A stretch of DNA of 64,000 nt from Phyllobacteriaceae bacterium (GTDB lineage Bacteria > Pseudomonadota > Alphaproteobacteria > Rhizobiales > Rhizobiaceae): NCBI GenBank assembly GCA_016711085.1, contig JADJTR010000001.1, positions 310,001-374,000 on the forward strand, in the 5' to 3' direction. Numbering within the stretch: the stretch's first letter is position 1; each line of letters opens with the position of its first letter. Below are positions 9,310-18,275 of this stretch, piece by piece. The translations under genes and the position numbers were made by a program. The notes below the pieces were generated by a model, which saw only the letters and a list, made by a program, of their open reading frames with translations, had not been told where the DNA came from and searched no databases.

Positions 9310-10743
9310 TCATACGTTGGTCAGCAGGAATTCACGCTCCCACGGGCTGATCACCTGCATGAAGGTTTCGAATTCGCCGCGTTTCACCCCGGCATAAATC
9401 GCCATGAACTCGGCCCCGAAAATCTCGCCCAGATCGGTCTCGTCCTCGAACAAGGACACCGCTTCGAGCAGACCGCGCGGCAGATCGACGCCGGATTGGT
9501 AGTTGGTCGTCGCACTCGGTTCGCTGGCGGCAAGCTGCTTGGTCATCCCGAGATAGCCGGCGGCGAGCGAGGCGGCGAGCGCCAGATAGGGATTGGCGTC
9601 GGAGGACGGCAGGCGGTTTTCCACCCGCCGCGCCGCCGGCGTCGACGGCGGCACGCGGAACGCCGTGGTGCGGTTGTCGTAGCCCCAGGCCGTGTTGACC
9701 GGCGCTGACATGCCGGGCGTCAGCCGCCGGTAGGAATTGACGTAGGGCGCCAGCATCACCAGCGTCGATGGCACATAGCGCTGCATCCCGCCGATGAAAT
9801 GGAAAAACGCCGGCGTCGGCTCGCCCTTGGAGTCGGAAAAGATGTTCTTGCCGCTCTTCTTGTCGACGATCGACTGGTGGATGTGCATGGCCGAACCCGG
9901 CAGGCCCTGGATCGGCTTGGCCATGAAGGTGGCGTACATGTTGTGGCCGAGCGCAGCCTCGCGTATGGTGCGCTTGAACAGGAACACCTGGTCGGCGAGC
10001 GCCAGCGGATCGCCATGACGCAGATTGATTTCGAGCTGCGACGGGCCTTCCTCATGGATCAGCGTGTCGATCTCGAGGCCCTGCTTCTCCGAATAGTGAT
10101 AGATGTCGTCGATCAACTCGTCGAACTCGTTGACGCCGGCGATCGAATAGGCCTGCCCGCCGGAAATCGGCCGACCCGACCTTCCCTTCGGCGGCTTCAG
10201 CGGATAGTCTGGATCGGTGTTGGCGGCGACGAGGTAGAACTCGATTTCCGGCGCGACGACCGCTTTCCAGCCCTTGGCGTCATAGAGCGACATCACGTGA
10301 CGCAGCAGGTTGCGCGGCGTGAAGGTGACTGGTTGGCCGCTGACGCCGACGATGTCGCAGATCACTTGCGCCGTCGGGTCCGTTTCCCACGGCACGACCG
10401 ACAACGTGCTCAGATCGGGCACCAGTTTCAGGTCGCTGTCGAGCGGATCGTGGCGGAATTCACCGGTCTCTTCCGGGTACTCACCGGAAATGGTCTGCCG
10501 GAATACCGCGTTCGGCAAGGCCAGCGATGTTTCGGTGGTGAATTTCGACGACGGCATCATCTTGCCACGTGGCACGCCGGCCAGATCGGGCGTGATCGCC
10601 TCGATGTCCTCGATCGAACGCCAGCTCAGCCAATCCTTGGCTTCTTTCCAGTTGGCGACGCCGCGAAGCGCTTCGACATGGGGCCCGGGCGATTTGTGGA
10701 TCGCGCGCCCGGCGTGGCGATGGTTTTTCGTTGAGGTCATCAT
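9310..10743 (-). CDS. puuA: Glutamine synthetase family protein, probable gamma-glutamylputrescine synthetase
   Basis: A 477-residue glutamine synthetase-fold ligase. Visible motifs are the metal-binding APEIEFYLV region near residue 165, the EEGPSQLEINLRHGDPL block, the active-site GSAMHIHQS and the NTAWGYDNRTTAFRVP substrate loop. In the adjacent-gene context (FAD oxidase directly downstream, polyamine ABC transporter 4 kb away), ATP-dependent gamma-glutamylation of putrescine or another amine is the likeliest reaction. The sequence departs from canonical GlnA and lacks the GlnA adenylylation Tyr motif in a recognisable form. Start is one of two consecutive ATGs at 10743/10740; no strong Shine-Dalgarno is visible. 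Confidence 0.82.
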   Translation of the reverse strand: MMTSTKNHRHAGRAIHKSPGPHVEALRGVANWKEAKDWLSWRSIEDIEAITPDLAGVPRGKMMPSSKFTTETSLALPNAVFRQTISGEYPEETGEFRHDPLDSDLKLVPDLSTLSVVPWETDPTAQVICDIVGVSGQPVTFTPRNLLRHVMSLYDAKGWKAVVAPEIEFYLVAANTDPDYPLKPPKGRSGRPISGGQAYSIAGVNEFDELIDDIYHYSEKQGLEIDTLIHEEGPSQLEINLRHGDPLALADQVFLFKRTIREAALGHNMYATFMAKPIQGLPGSAMHIHQSIVDKKSGKNIFSDSKGEPTPAFFHFIGGMQRYVPSTLVMLAPYVNSYRRLTPGMSAPVNTAWGYDNRTTAFRVPPSTPAARRVENRLPSSDANPYLALAASLAAGYLGMTKQLAASEPSATTNYQSGVDLPRGLLEAVSLFEDETDLGEIFGAEFMAIYAGVKRGEFETFMQVISPWEREFLLTNV

Positions 10744-10827
10744 GCACCGTGTGACGGATGCATGACTATAGCCCGCGGGCTCGACGATTGGGAAGGGGGG
10801 AGACCGAGATGATCTCGGCGGCGCAAT

Positions 10828-11247
10828 TCAATCCGCCAATCCGGCGGCTTGGTTCGATGTTCGCGCAACCCGCGCCTCAAGCAGATGGTGGACGGTCGGA
10901 ACGACCTTGTCGCTGGTCACCGGCTGGCAGATGGCGGCGCCGATCTCCGGATCGCCATTCAACAACCGGGCTATTTCCTGATCCCGCGCGACCACGATGA
11001 TTTCCGGTCTTTGCGACAAAGACAGGCCGGCGATGATCGGGACATGATTGTCGTTCGATTGACCGGAATCGATGACCAGCAAATCATGGGCGCCTCGCAT
11101 CAACATCGCCTTCGAGCCGGCAAGATCGACTTCGTCGACGCCGATGCCGGCGAGTGCGACGAAACGGGAGAGTACGATCCGGTCGACCGCGCGATCGGCA
11201 ATGACGAGCGCTCGGCGTCGGGGACGAGAAACGGTGGACTTATTCAT
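10828..11247 (-). CDS. Small stand-alone receiver-like protein (degenerate response regulator)
   Basis: 139 residues from the ATG at 11247. The fold pattern is that of a CheY-like receiver: a first strand RRALVIADRAVDRIVL, the phosphoacceptor-type Asp in DLLVIDSG, a fourth strand EIIVVARD and a final strand AAICQPVT. The usual Lys-Pro of the last loop is replaced by Gln-Pro, so phosphotransfer chemistry may be impaired. No output domain. No sensor kinase gene is adjacent. The assignment is by pattern only. Confidence 0.6.
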   Translation of the reverse strand: MNKSTVSRPRRRALVIADRAVDRIVLSRFVALAGIGVDEVDLAGSKAMLMRGAHDLLVIDSGQSNDNHVPIIAGLSLSQRPEIIVVARDQEIARLLNGDPEIGAAICQPVTSDKVVPTVHHLLEARVARTSNQAAGLAD

Positions 11248-11414
11248 GTATCGGCGCCGGGGCTTGCATCGAACGATCCCTGACTTGCACGTCAGGAACA
11301 ATGTGAAGTTGCAAACTAGCGCCATCGGCTTAACGAAGAACTAACAATCCCGCAATCCCCGGTGGGCGGAATCCGCCAACTCGCAATCGCGTCTCAAAAT
11401 CGGGACAAGCCGCT

Positions 11415-11660
11415 TCAGCCGTTGCCCGATCCTTGGGTCATGATGACCGGAATCAGCAAATCGCCCCAATTGCCGTTGCCGCAATGATGGCGCGCCGATC
11501 GGACGAGTTCTACCGAAACGCCGGCCTCGACCGCCTTCATCACCGACTGGTTCAGGCGGTGAAGATCGTTCGCAACCATGCGTATCGCCGACTGCTGGTC
11601 GGCCGACATGGCGCTGGCTTGTTCCTCGGCTCTTTCCTTCACGCGCGGTTTCGGCGCCAT
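11415..11660 (-). CDS. Small conserved-looking hypothetical protein
   Basis: 81 residues, Lys/Arg/Glu-rich at the N-terminus (MAPKPRVKERAEEQASAM) with a predicted helical middle and a His-Cys-Gly-Asn-rich stretch (RHHCGNGNWGD). AGGAGA lies five bases before the ATG at 11660, which supports a real gene. No family is recognised, and neither signal peptide nor membrane segment is seen. Confidence 0.55.
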   Translation of the reverse strand: MAPKPRVKERAEEQASAMSADQQSAIRMVANDLHRLNQSVMKAVEAGVSVELVRSARHHCGNGNWGDLLIPVIMTQGSGNG

Positions 11661-11848
11661 GGTGTTCTCCTGCGTGTAAAAATCCGCTCTTGCCTGTCAA
11701 TGTGCCCGCTCCGCATCGCCGCCGCAAGTCCGTCGACGCCGCGCTGAGAGAGTCACATGCTTGACAATGCATTGCACGAGGCTTGGTCGGAATCCACATT
11801 TTTCAGTGAAAAATTCGGGTCAGCCTGTGGTGCGATTGACAAAGGGCC

Positions 11849-11913
11849 ATTGTAAAATAGTAAATCTGTAAATCATGGTCGCCAACGTCTCGGCGATGGC
11901 AAATTGTAAAATA
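11849..11913 (+). promoter_or_regulatory. Direct repeat ATTGTAAAATA, candidate operator of the XRE regulator
   Basis: The 11-mer ATTGTAAAATA occurs at 11849-11859 and again at 11903-11913, 54 bp apart, in the otherwise AT-rich leader of the XRE gene that starts at 11937. A related GTAAATCTGTAAATC lies between them. An exact repeat of such AT-rich words in a GC-rich genome, placed just before a regulator, suggests autoregulation. This is inference from placement and repetition. Confidence 0.5.
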
Positions 11914-11936
11914 CTGTCAAACAGGGCCGGGTCAGC

Positions 11937-13355
11937 ATGGCCGAACAGAAGATATTCGTCGGTCCGCGCATCCGCCGCATCCGCAACGGGCTCGGCCTGA
12001 CCCAGACGGCGATGGCGGAAGGACTGGGCATTTCGCCGTCCTACCTCAATTTGATCGAACGCAACCAGCGTCCGCTCACCGTCCAGCTGATCCTGCGGCT
12101 GGCTTCGGTCTATCATGTCGAGCCGGAGGAACTGCAGGCCGAGAAAGGTGGCATCGCCGCGGCGCTCAAGGAAGTGTTCGCCGACCCCTTGCTCGCCGCC
12201 GAATTGCCCGGACCGGAAGAGACCGCCGCACTCGCCGACGCCGCGCCGAACGCCGCGGCCGCGTTGGTGAAACTTCATCGGGCCTATCGCGAAGGCCAGG
12301 AGCGCCTGACGGATCTTTCCGAAATGCTGGCGCGGGAGGGGCGCGCGACGCTCCTGTCTTCCGCCCGCCTGCCGATCGACGAGGTTCGTGAACTTCTTGA
12401 AAACCGGCCGAATTTCTTCCCGGCGCTCGAGGGCGAGGCCGAAGCGTTTCTCAAGCGGCTCGACGCCGGCGACGATCTGGCCGGCGCCCTGAAGCGCTGG
12501 CTCGCCGCCGAGCACCACATTGCGGTGCGTGTCCTGCCGGTCGCCGCCATGCCGAACTGGCGGCGACGTTACGATCGCCATTCCCAGCGCCTGTTCGTGT
12601 CCGAACGGCTGTCGCCCTTCGAGCAATTGCGCGAAATCGCCATGGAGGCGGCGCTGATCCGCATGCGGGTTGTCATCGAGGCGGAGGTGGAAGCGTTGAA
12701 GCTTGCCTCCGACGAGGCGCGCCGCATCGCCAGGTTCGAAATGGCGCGCTACGCCGCACACGCCCTGATGATGCCCTATGCCGCTTTTCTCGCCGCGGCC
12801 CAGCGGGCCCGCTACGATGTCGACGTCTTGCGTTCGCGCTTCAATGTTTCATTCGAACAGGCGGCCAATCGCCTGACCATGCTGGCCCGGCCCGGCGCCG
12901 CCGGCGTGCCGTTTTTCATGCTCGAAGTGGACAATGCCGGACACAAATTCCGCAAGGGTGGCGCCGATGGTTTCCCGCGCAAGCGTTTCGGCGGCGGTTG
13001 TCCGAAACTGCCGGTTCACGCCGCATTCTCCCAGCCTCAGCAAATCCTCGTCGAAGCCGTCGAGATGCCCGATGGCGGCAGGTTCCTGACGGTCGCCCGC
13101 ACGCTGGAAGGTCCGCGCGGCGCTTTCCAGGAGCGCCCCCGCCGGACCGCGCTGCTGATCGGTTGCGATTTCGCCTTTCGCAGCGAGGTCGTTTATGGCG
13201 AGGCGCTGCCGGCCTCGACGCCGGCGACCGCCGTCGGCCCGGCCTGCCGCCTGTGCGAACGCTCGGGTTGTCTCGCCCGCGCCGAGCCTCCGATCACGCG
13301 ACCGCTCGGCCTGGACGAAATGGTGACCGGCCTTTCGGCATTCGATTTTCAATAG
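11937..13355 (+). CDS. XRE-family regulator of the short-chain fatty acyl (ScfR) type
   Basis: 472 residues. Residues 10-65 form a helix-turn-helix (RRIRNGLGLTQTAMAEGLG, then SPSYLNLIERNQRPLT). The middle resembles the IrrE/ImmA-type domain but lacks a clear HExxH, so peptidase activity is unlikely. The C-terminal third contains a Cys-rich segment CRLCERSGCLARAEPP and the ending typical of the ScfR/RamB/PrpC-regulator family that senses short-chain acyl-CoA metabolism. It is transcribed from an AT-rich leader with repeated words (11849-11913) and is followed on the opposite strand by a secreted protein gene. Targets may include propionate or acetate pathways elsewhere. Confidence 0.8.
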   Translation: MAEQKIFVGPRIRRIRNGLGLTQTAMAEGLGISPSYLNLIERNQRPLTVQLILRLASVYHVEPEELQAEKGGIAAALKEVFADPLLAAELPGPEETAALADAAPNAAAALVKLHRAYREGQERLTDLSEMLAREGRATLLSSARLPIDEVRELLENRPNFFPALEGEAEAFLKRLDAGDDLAGALKRWLAAEHHIAVRVLPVAAMPNWRRRYDRHSQRLFVSERLSPFEQLREIAMEAALIRMRVVIEAEVEALKLASDEARRIARFEMARYAAHALMMPYAAFLAAAQRARYDVDVLRSRFNVSFEQAANRLTMLARPGAAGVPFFMLEVDNAGHKFRKGGADGFPRKRFGGGCPKLPVHAAFSQPQQILVEAVEMPDGGRFLTVARTLEGPRGAFQERPRRTALLIGCDFAFRSEVVYGEALPASTPATAVGPACRLCERSGCLARAEPPITRPLGLDEMVTGLSAFDFQ

Positions 13356-13358
13356 GCG

Positions 13359-13778
13359 TCAATCGAGCGCCAGACGCTTCATGGCATAGCGTGCGCAGTT
13401 TCGGCCGATCTCGCGGCCATCGGAAGCCGATATACGCGTGGCGCAGATGACCACCGTGCGCGCGGCGCGACCGTCAAAAGAGACAAAGGCGCGCACCTTC
13501 GCGCCGCCATGGGCGGCCACGCGCAAGGCCGGACGCGAGAATGTCGCGCCGGCATTCGAGGAAAGCTGAATCAATGCCGGCGCGCCGCCGGGGTTCGACA
13601 CGGTCATGTCGATCGCCGCCCGGTCGGCGAAGGAAACGACCGCCGCTCTGGCCGGCCAAAGCGCGGCGCCAGGCACGACACCGGAAAAGCCGATGGCGCT
13701 TTCCGCCGCTGTTGTCGGCACCGTCGCGCAAACGAGTAACGCCGTGGCCGCCACTCTGTACCAAACCGGAACGCTCAT
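13359..13778 (-). CDS. Hypothetical secreted protein
   Basis: 139 residues with a typical Sec signal peptide (MSVPVWYRVAATALLVCATV, cleavage likely after TTAAE or nearby). The mature part is beta-rich and contains a conserved-looking pair of Cys (VICATRI and GRNCARYA) that could form a disulfide. GGAGG five bases before the ATG at 13778 fixes the start; a longer in-frame extension to 13871 lacks a ribosome site. No family recognised. It is convergent with the XRE gene, with only 3 bp between the two stops. Confidence 0.6.
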   Translation of the reverse strand: MSVPVWYRVAATALLVCATVPTTAAESAIGFSGVVPGAALWPARAAVVSFADRAAIDMTVSNPGGAPALIQLSSNAGATFSRPALRVAAHGGAKVRAFVSFDGRAARTVVICATRISASDGREIGRNCARYAMKRLALD

Positions 13779-14032
13779 GGCGTCCTCCGCATCGACCAGG
13801 CCGGCGTCGCAACCGTCGTGCCACGGTCGGGTCCCGGTGAGAATGATGCGCAACCAAAAGACGAAATCCACATATAATACACGTTAACTGCAACTCCCTG
13901 CTTGCGTTAGGTGGAAATTAGCCATGGCGATTCAGCGAATCCAAGGCCTTGGCTGCGGGATGGAAAAACACGCGACACCGCCGCGTCGCCATTCGGGCTT
14001 CACTTTCGCGCGCCGCCGTCTATTGCGTGGGC

Positions 14033-14947
14033 ATGGACAGCCTGATTCCGCCCAAACCCTTGAACCATCCGGTGCGCGCCGACCGGGCGCGCGGCATCGC
14101 GCTCGTCACTTTGTCGGCCTTGGCCTGGAGTTTTGGCGGCGCCATTCAGCGCTTTCTGACGATTGCCGATCCTTGGGCTACGGTGTTTTGGCGCTCGGGC
14201 TTCGCTTCCGCCTTCCTGATCGCCTTCATGCTGTGGCGCGACGGACCAGCTGAAACCCGCCGGTCGTTTCTGGGCATGGGATGGCCGGGGCTCGCCGTGG
14301 CGATCTGCTTCACCATCGCCTCGACATTTTTCGTCGTCGCGCTGTCGTTCACGACGGTTGCCAACGTCATGTTGATGAACGCCGGCGTGCCGTTGATCGC
14401 GGCGCTGCTTGCCTGGCTCGTCTTCCGCGACCGTGTCGACGGACCGACATGGGCCGCAATCGCCGCCGTTTTCGGCGGCGTAGCGATCATGGTGTCCGGC
14501 TCGTTCGGCGGCGGGATTTCCCTGATCGGCGACGTCCTCGCGCTGGGCATTGCAGTCGCCTTCGCCACGGCGACGGTCATCACCCGCCATTTCGCCCATG
14601 TGCGCATGACGGCGGCGACCGCGCTTGGCACCGGCATCGGGTCGGCCATCGCTTTTCTTTTCGCCGGCCCTGTCGCCGTCGGCGCGGCCGATTTCGGGCT
14701 GCTGTTCGCCTTCGGTGCGCTGAACCTCGGTCTGGGACTTGCCTTGTTCGTCACCGGCGCGCGTCTGGTGCCGGCCGCGCTGGCCGCGCTCCTCGGCACG
14801 CTGGAGACAGTGCTCGGTCCGGTCTGGGTCTGGCTGATCCACGGCGAAGCGCCGTCCTTTCGCACGCTCGCCGGCGGAGCGCTGATCTTCGTGGCTTTGT
14901 TGGCGCATATCGCATTGCAGGCGCGCCGCGACCGGCCCGGGCTTTAA
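14033..14947 (+). CDS. DMT-superfamily (EamA) exporter
   Basis: 304 residues with ten predicted transmembrane helices in two internally similar halves, the EamA arrangement. Recognisable family features include SALAWSFGGAIQRFL in helix 1, the LMNAGVPLIAALLAWLVF helix of the first repeat and LLGTLETVLGPVWVWLIHGE in the second. Such proteins export amino acids, metabolites or drugs. The ATG at 14033 was chosen because the upstream in-frame part is Arg-rich and atypical. It precedes the polyamine transporter by 100 bp, but a functional link is not shown. Confidence 0.85.
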   Translation: MDSLIPPKPLNHPVRADRARGIALVTLSALAWSFGGAIQRFLTIADPWATVFWRSGFASAFLIAFMLWRDGPAETRRSFLGMGWPGLAVAICFTIASTFFVVALSFTTVANVMLMNAGVPLIAALLAWLVFRDRVDGPTWAAIAAVFGGVAIMVSGSFGGGISLIGDVLALGIAVAFATATVITRHFAHVRMTAATALGTGIGSAIAFLFAGPVAVGAADFGLLFAFGALNLGLGLALFVTGARLVPAALAALLGTLETVLGPVWVWLIHGEAPSFRTLAGGALIFVALLAHIALQARRDRPGL

Positions 14948-15054
14948 GCAGCCGGCACGTCCCCGATTTTTCGCTTGAGGGCTGTCGCAAAGCTACCTAG
15001 TCTGGCCTTTGATGCCGGCTCAAGGTTCCAGCCGGCGGGGCAAAGGAGCTGATG

Positions 15055-16152
15055 ATGCACTTCAACAAATGGCTGGCCGCCACGGCCATCCTCGCCGGCG
15101 TCGCGTGCGCCGGCGTCGCCGTCGCCCAGGAAAAAGTCGTCAACGTCTACAACTGGTCCGACTATATCGACGACACGATCATCGCCGATTTCACCAAGGA
15201 AACCGGCATCAAGGTCGTCTACGACGTCTTCGATTCCAACGACATTCTCGAAACCAAGCTGCTCGCCGGCGGCTCCGGCTACGACATCGTCGTACCCTCG
15301 GGCAATTTCCTCGGCCGCCAGATCCAGGCCGGCGTTTTCCAGAAGCTCGACAAAGCCAAGCTGCCCAATATCGCCAACATGTGGGATATCGTCGCCCAGC
15401 GCACCGCCGTCTACGATCCGGGCAACGAGTACTCCATCAACTACATGTGGGGCACGGTCGGCATCGGCTACAACGTCAAGAAGGTCAAGGAAGCGCTCGG
15501 CCTCGACAAGATCGAGTCCTGGAAGACCGTCTTCGAGCCCGAGAACATGAAGAAGCTCGAGGCGTGCGGCGTGTTCATGCTCGATTCCTCGCAGGACATC
15601 ATTCCGACGGCGCTGCACTTCCTCGGTCTCGATCCGAACACCACCAATGCCGACGACATCGCCAAGGCGGAGGCGCTGTTGCTCTCGGTTCGCCCGCATG
15701 TGCGCAAATTCCATTCGTCCGAATACATCAACGGTCTCGCCAATGGCGACATCTGCGTGGCGGTCGGCTGGTCGGGCGACGTGTTCCAGGCGCGCGACCG
15801 GGCGGCCGAAGCCGACCAGGGCGTCGAAATTGCCTATGCCGTTCCGGTCGAAGGCGCGGAAATGTGGTTTGACCAGATGGCCATTCCGACCGACGCCCAG
15901 CATCCGGAGGAGGCGCACGCTTTCCTCAACTACCTGATGAAGCCGGAGGTCATCGCCAAGGCGTCGAACTACGTTTTCTACGCCAATGGCAACAAGGCCT
16001 CGCAGCAGTTCATCGACAAGGAGGTTCTCGAAGATCCGGCGATCTATCCGGGCGAGGACACGTTGAAAAAACTGTTCGTCGTCCTGCCGCTCGATCCGAA
16101 GACACAGCGCATCGTGACGCGGTCCTGGACCAGGATCACCACCGGTCAGTAA
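15055..16152 (+). CDS. potF: Putrescine/spermidine ABC transporter, periplasmic binding protein
   Basis: 365 residues with a Sec signal peptide ending AGVAVAQEK. The mature start VVNVYNWSDYIDDTIIADF is characteristic of PotD/PotF polyamine-binding proteins, as are FDSNDILETKLLAGGSGYD and GWSGDVFQARDRA. AAAGGAG is six bases before the ATG at 15055 (a tandem ATG lies at 15052). It heads a four-gene transporter operon: binding protein, ATPase and two permeases. A strong hairpin with a short T run right after the stop (16161-16193) probably lowers expression of the downstream membrane genes relative to the binding protein. Confidence 0.92.
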   Translation: MHFNKWLAATAILAGVACAGVAVAQEKVVNVYNWSDYIDDTIIADFTKETGIKVVYDVFDSNDILETKLLAGGSGYDIVVPSGNFLGRQIQAGVFQKLDKAKLPNIANMWDIVAQRTAVYDPGNEYSINYMWGTVGIGYNVKKVKEALGLDKIESWKTVFEPENMKKLEACGVFMLDSSQDIIPTALHFLGLDPNTTNADDIAKAEALLLSVRPHVRKFHSSEYINGLANGDICVAVGWSGDVFQARDRAAEADQGVEIAYAVPVEGAEMWFDQMAIPTDAQHPEEAHAFLNYLMKPEVIAKASNYVFYANGNKASQQFIDKEVLEDPAIYPGEDTLKKLFVVLPLDPKTQRIVTRSWTRITTGQ

Positions 16153-16160
16153 TTCCTGCA

Positions 16161-16193
16161 AACGCCCCGGAACAACGCTTCCGGGGCGTTTTA
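16161..16193 (+). terminator. Hairpin terminator/attenuator between potF and potG
   Basis: A perfect 12-bp stem (AACGCCCCGGAA with TTCCGGGGCGTT) encloses a 6-base loop, followed by TTA. Lying inside the operon, it probably terminates part of the transcripts, giving excess binding protein. Confidence 0.85.
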
Positions 16194-16215
16194 CTTTCCA
16201 AGCAGAGGGGACATC

Positions 16216-17354
16216 ATGCAATCGCTCGGCAACACGCGACGCTCATTCGCGCCTTGGAACGACCCGACCGCCAAGCCCTATATCGCCTTCGAGAATGTCA
16301 CCAAGAGTTTCGGCGACTTCACCGCCGTCGACAATCTCTCCTCAACATCTATGAGCGCGAATTTTTCGCGCTCCTCGGCGGATCGGGCTGCGGCAAGACC
16401 ACTTTGCTGCGCATGCTCGCCGGCTTCGACAATCCGACGTCCGGGCGCATCAAGCTCGACGGACAGGATGTGGTCGGCATTCCGCCTTACCGGCGGCCGG
16501 TCAACATGATGTTCCAGTCCTATGCCCTGTTTCCGCACATGAATGTCCACGACAACATTGCCTTCGGCCTGAAGCAGGAAGGCATGCCCGCCGCCGATAT
16601 CGACAAGCGCGTCGCCGAAATGCTGAAGCTGGTCAAGCTCGAGCAATTTGCCAAGCGCAAGCCCCACCAATTGTCGGGCGGCCAGCGCCAGCGCGTGGCG
16701 CTCGCCCGTTCGGTCGCCAAGCGTCCGAAAGTGCTTCTCCTCGATGAACCGCTCGGCGCGCTCGACAAGAAATTGCGCGAGGAAACCCAGTTCGAACTGA
16801 TGGACCTGCAGCAGCAGCTGGGCCTGACTTTCGTCGTGGTCACGCACGACCAGGAAGAGGCGATGACCATGGCTGACCGCATCGCGGTCATGGACAAGGG
16901 GCATATCATGCAGGTCGCGACGCCGGCCGAGGTCTATGAGGCGCCGGCTTCCCGCTTCGTCGCCGACTTCATCGGCAATGTGAACATGTTCGAGGGCACG
17001 GTGACCGGCGCCAAGCCGGGCGAAGTGACGATCGCCACCAAGGACGGCGTCGACGTCACATCGCAATGCACCGGTAAGCCGGAAACGGGCGCGCCGGTCT
17101 GGTTCGCCATTCGGCCGGAGAAGATCCACATCACGCGAGGCAAGCCGTCGACGGGCGTCAATGCCGCCGAAGGCGTCGTCTGGGATATCGGATATCTCGG
17201 CGACATGACCATCTTCAACGTCAAACTGCCGGGCGGCAAGGTGGTGAAAACCGCCACGATGAACGCCACGCGCACTGCCGAGGAGCCGCTCTCCTACGAC
17301 GACAAGGTCTGGATCGCCTTCGCGCCGGAATCCGGCATCGTGCTGACAAGTTAG
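16216..17354 (+). CDS. potG: Polyamine ABC transporter ATP-binding protein (frameshift near 16340)
   Basis: An ABC ATPase of about 380 residues after repair. The N-terminus lies in one frame (MQSLGNTRRSFAPWNDPTAK, then FENVTKSFGDFTAVDNLS); the rest is in another: Walker A GGSGCGKTT, Q-loop FQSYALFP, signature LSGGQRQR, Walker B VLLLDEPLGALD and switch His in VTHDQEEAMT, then a C-terminal TOBE-like regulatory domain. Restoring one C in the CTCTCC-TCAAC run gives the natural NLSLNIYEREF join. GAGGGG before the ATG at 16216 marks the start. It powers the PotFGHI-type importer at the inner face of the membrane. Confidence 0.88.
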
Positions 17355-17363
17355 GAGGAAGCG

Positions 17364-18275
17364 ATGCAAAAAGCGCTCGCCGCCATCGTCAGCCGCCTTG
17401 TCATCGCGGTCCCTTATGCGTGGCTGCTGGTTTTCTTCCTCGCCCCGTTCCTGATCGTCCTGAAGATCTCGTTCTCGTCGACCGCGATCGCCATGCCGCC
17501 CTACACCCCGGTGCTCGACTGGACGGGAGGAATATCCGGCCTGATCGCCAAATTCGGCGAGTTTTCGACCTTCAATTACGAGTTCCTGTTCGACGATTCG
17601 CTGTATCTCAAAGCCTATTTGTCGAGCGTTGTCATCGCCGCCATATCGACGTTCCTGACGCTGCTGATCGGCTATCCCATCGCCTACGGCATGGCGCGCG
17701 CCCCGGCGACAATCCGCCCGACGCTGCTGATGCTGGTGATTCTGCCATTTTGGACCTCTTTCCTGATCCGCGTTTACGCCTGGATCGGCATCCTCAAGCC
17801 CGAGGGCCTGCTGAACCAGTTGTTGCTGGCGGTTGGCCTCATCGACGAGCCGCTCATCATCATGAACACCTACACGGCGATCTTCATCGGCATCGTCTAT
17901 TCCTATTTGCCGTTCATGATCTTGCCGCTCTATTCGGCGCTTGAGAAAATGGATTATTCCCTCGTCGAAGCGGCCGAGGATCTGGGTTGCACGCCCTTCG
18001 GCGCCTTTTGGAAAGTCACCTTTCCGCTCTCGATCCCCGGCATCGTCGCCGGAAGCCTGCTGGTTTTCATTCCGGCGACGGGCGAATTCGTCATTCCCGA
18101 TCTCCTCGGCGGATCGCAGACGCTGATGATCGGCAAGACGCTGTGGAACGAGTTCGCCTCGAATCGCGACTGGCCGCTGTCTTCCGCCGTGGCGATCCTG
18201 CTGCTTTTGCTGCTCGTCATCCCCATCGTGTTGTTCCAGAACGCCCAGGCGAAAGCCCAGGAGGCCGGCAAATGA
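17364..18275 (+). CDS. potH: Polyamine ABC transporter permease PotH
   Basis: 303 residues with six predicted membrane helices of the binding-protein-dependent permease family. The EAA loop is present (YSLVEAAEDLGCTPFGAFWK), the segment that contacts the ATPase. AGGAGG lies a few bases before the ATG at 17364. The stop overlaps the start of potI (ATGA), indicating translational coupling. Confidence 0.92.
   Translation: MQKALAAIVSRLVIAVPYAWLLVFFLAPFLIVLKISFSSTAIAMPPYTPVLDWTGGISGLIAKFGEFSTFNYEFLFDDSLYLKAYLSSVVIAAISTFLTLLIGYPIAYGMARAPATIRPTLLMLVILPFWTSFLIRVYAWIGILKPEGLLNQLLLAVGLIDEPLIIMNTYTAIFIGIVYSYLPFMILPLYSALEKMDYSLVEAAEDLGCTPFGAFWKVTFPLSIPGIVAGSLLVFIPATGEFVIPDLLGGSQTLMIGKTLWNEFASNRDWPLSSAVAILLLLLLVIPIVLFQNAQAKAQEAGK

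Noticed and set aside
14000..14908. Antisense frame across the EamA exporter
   Set aside because: Charged, Arg/Gln/Glu-rich shadow; the sense frame is a clear ten-helix membrane protein.
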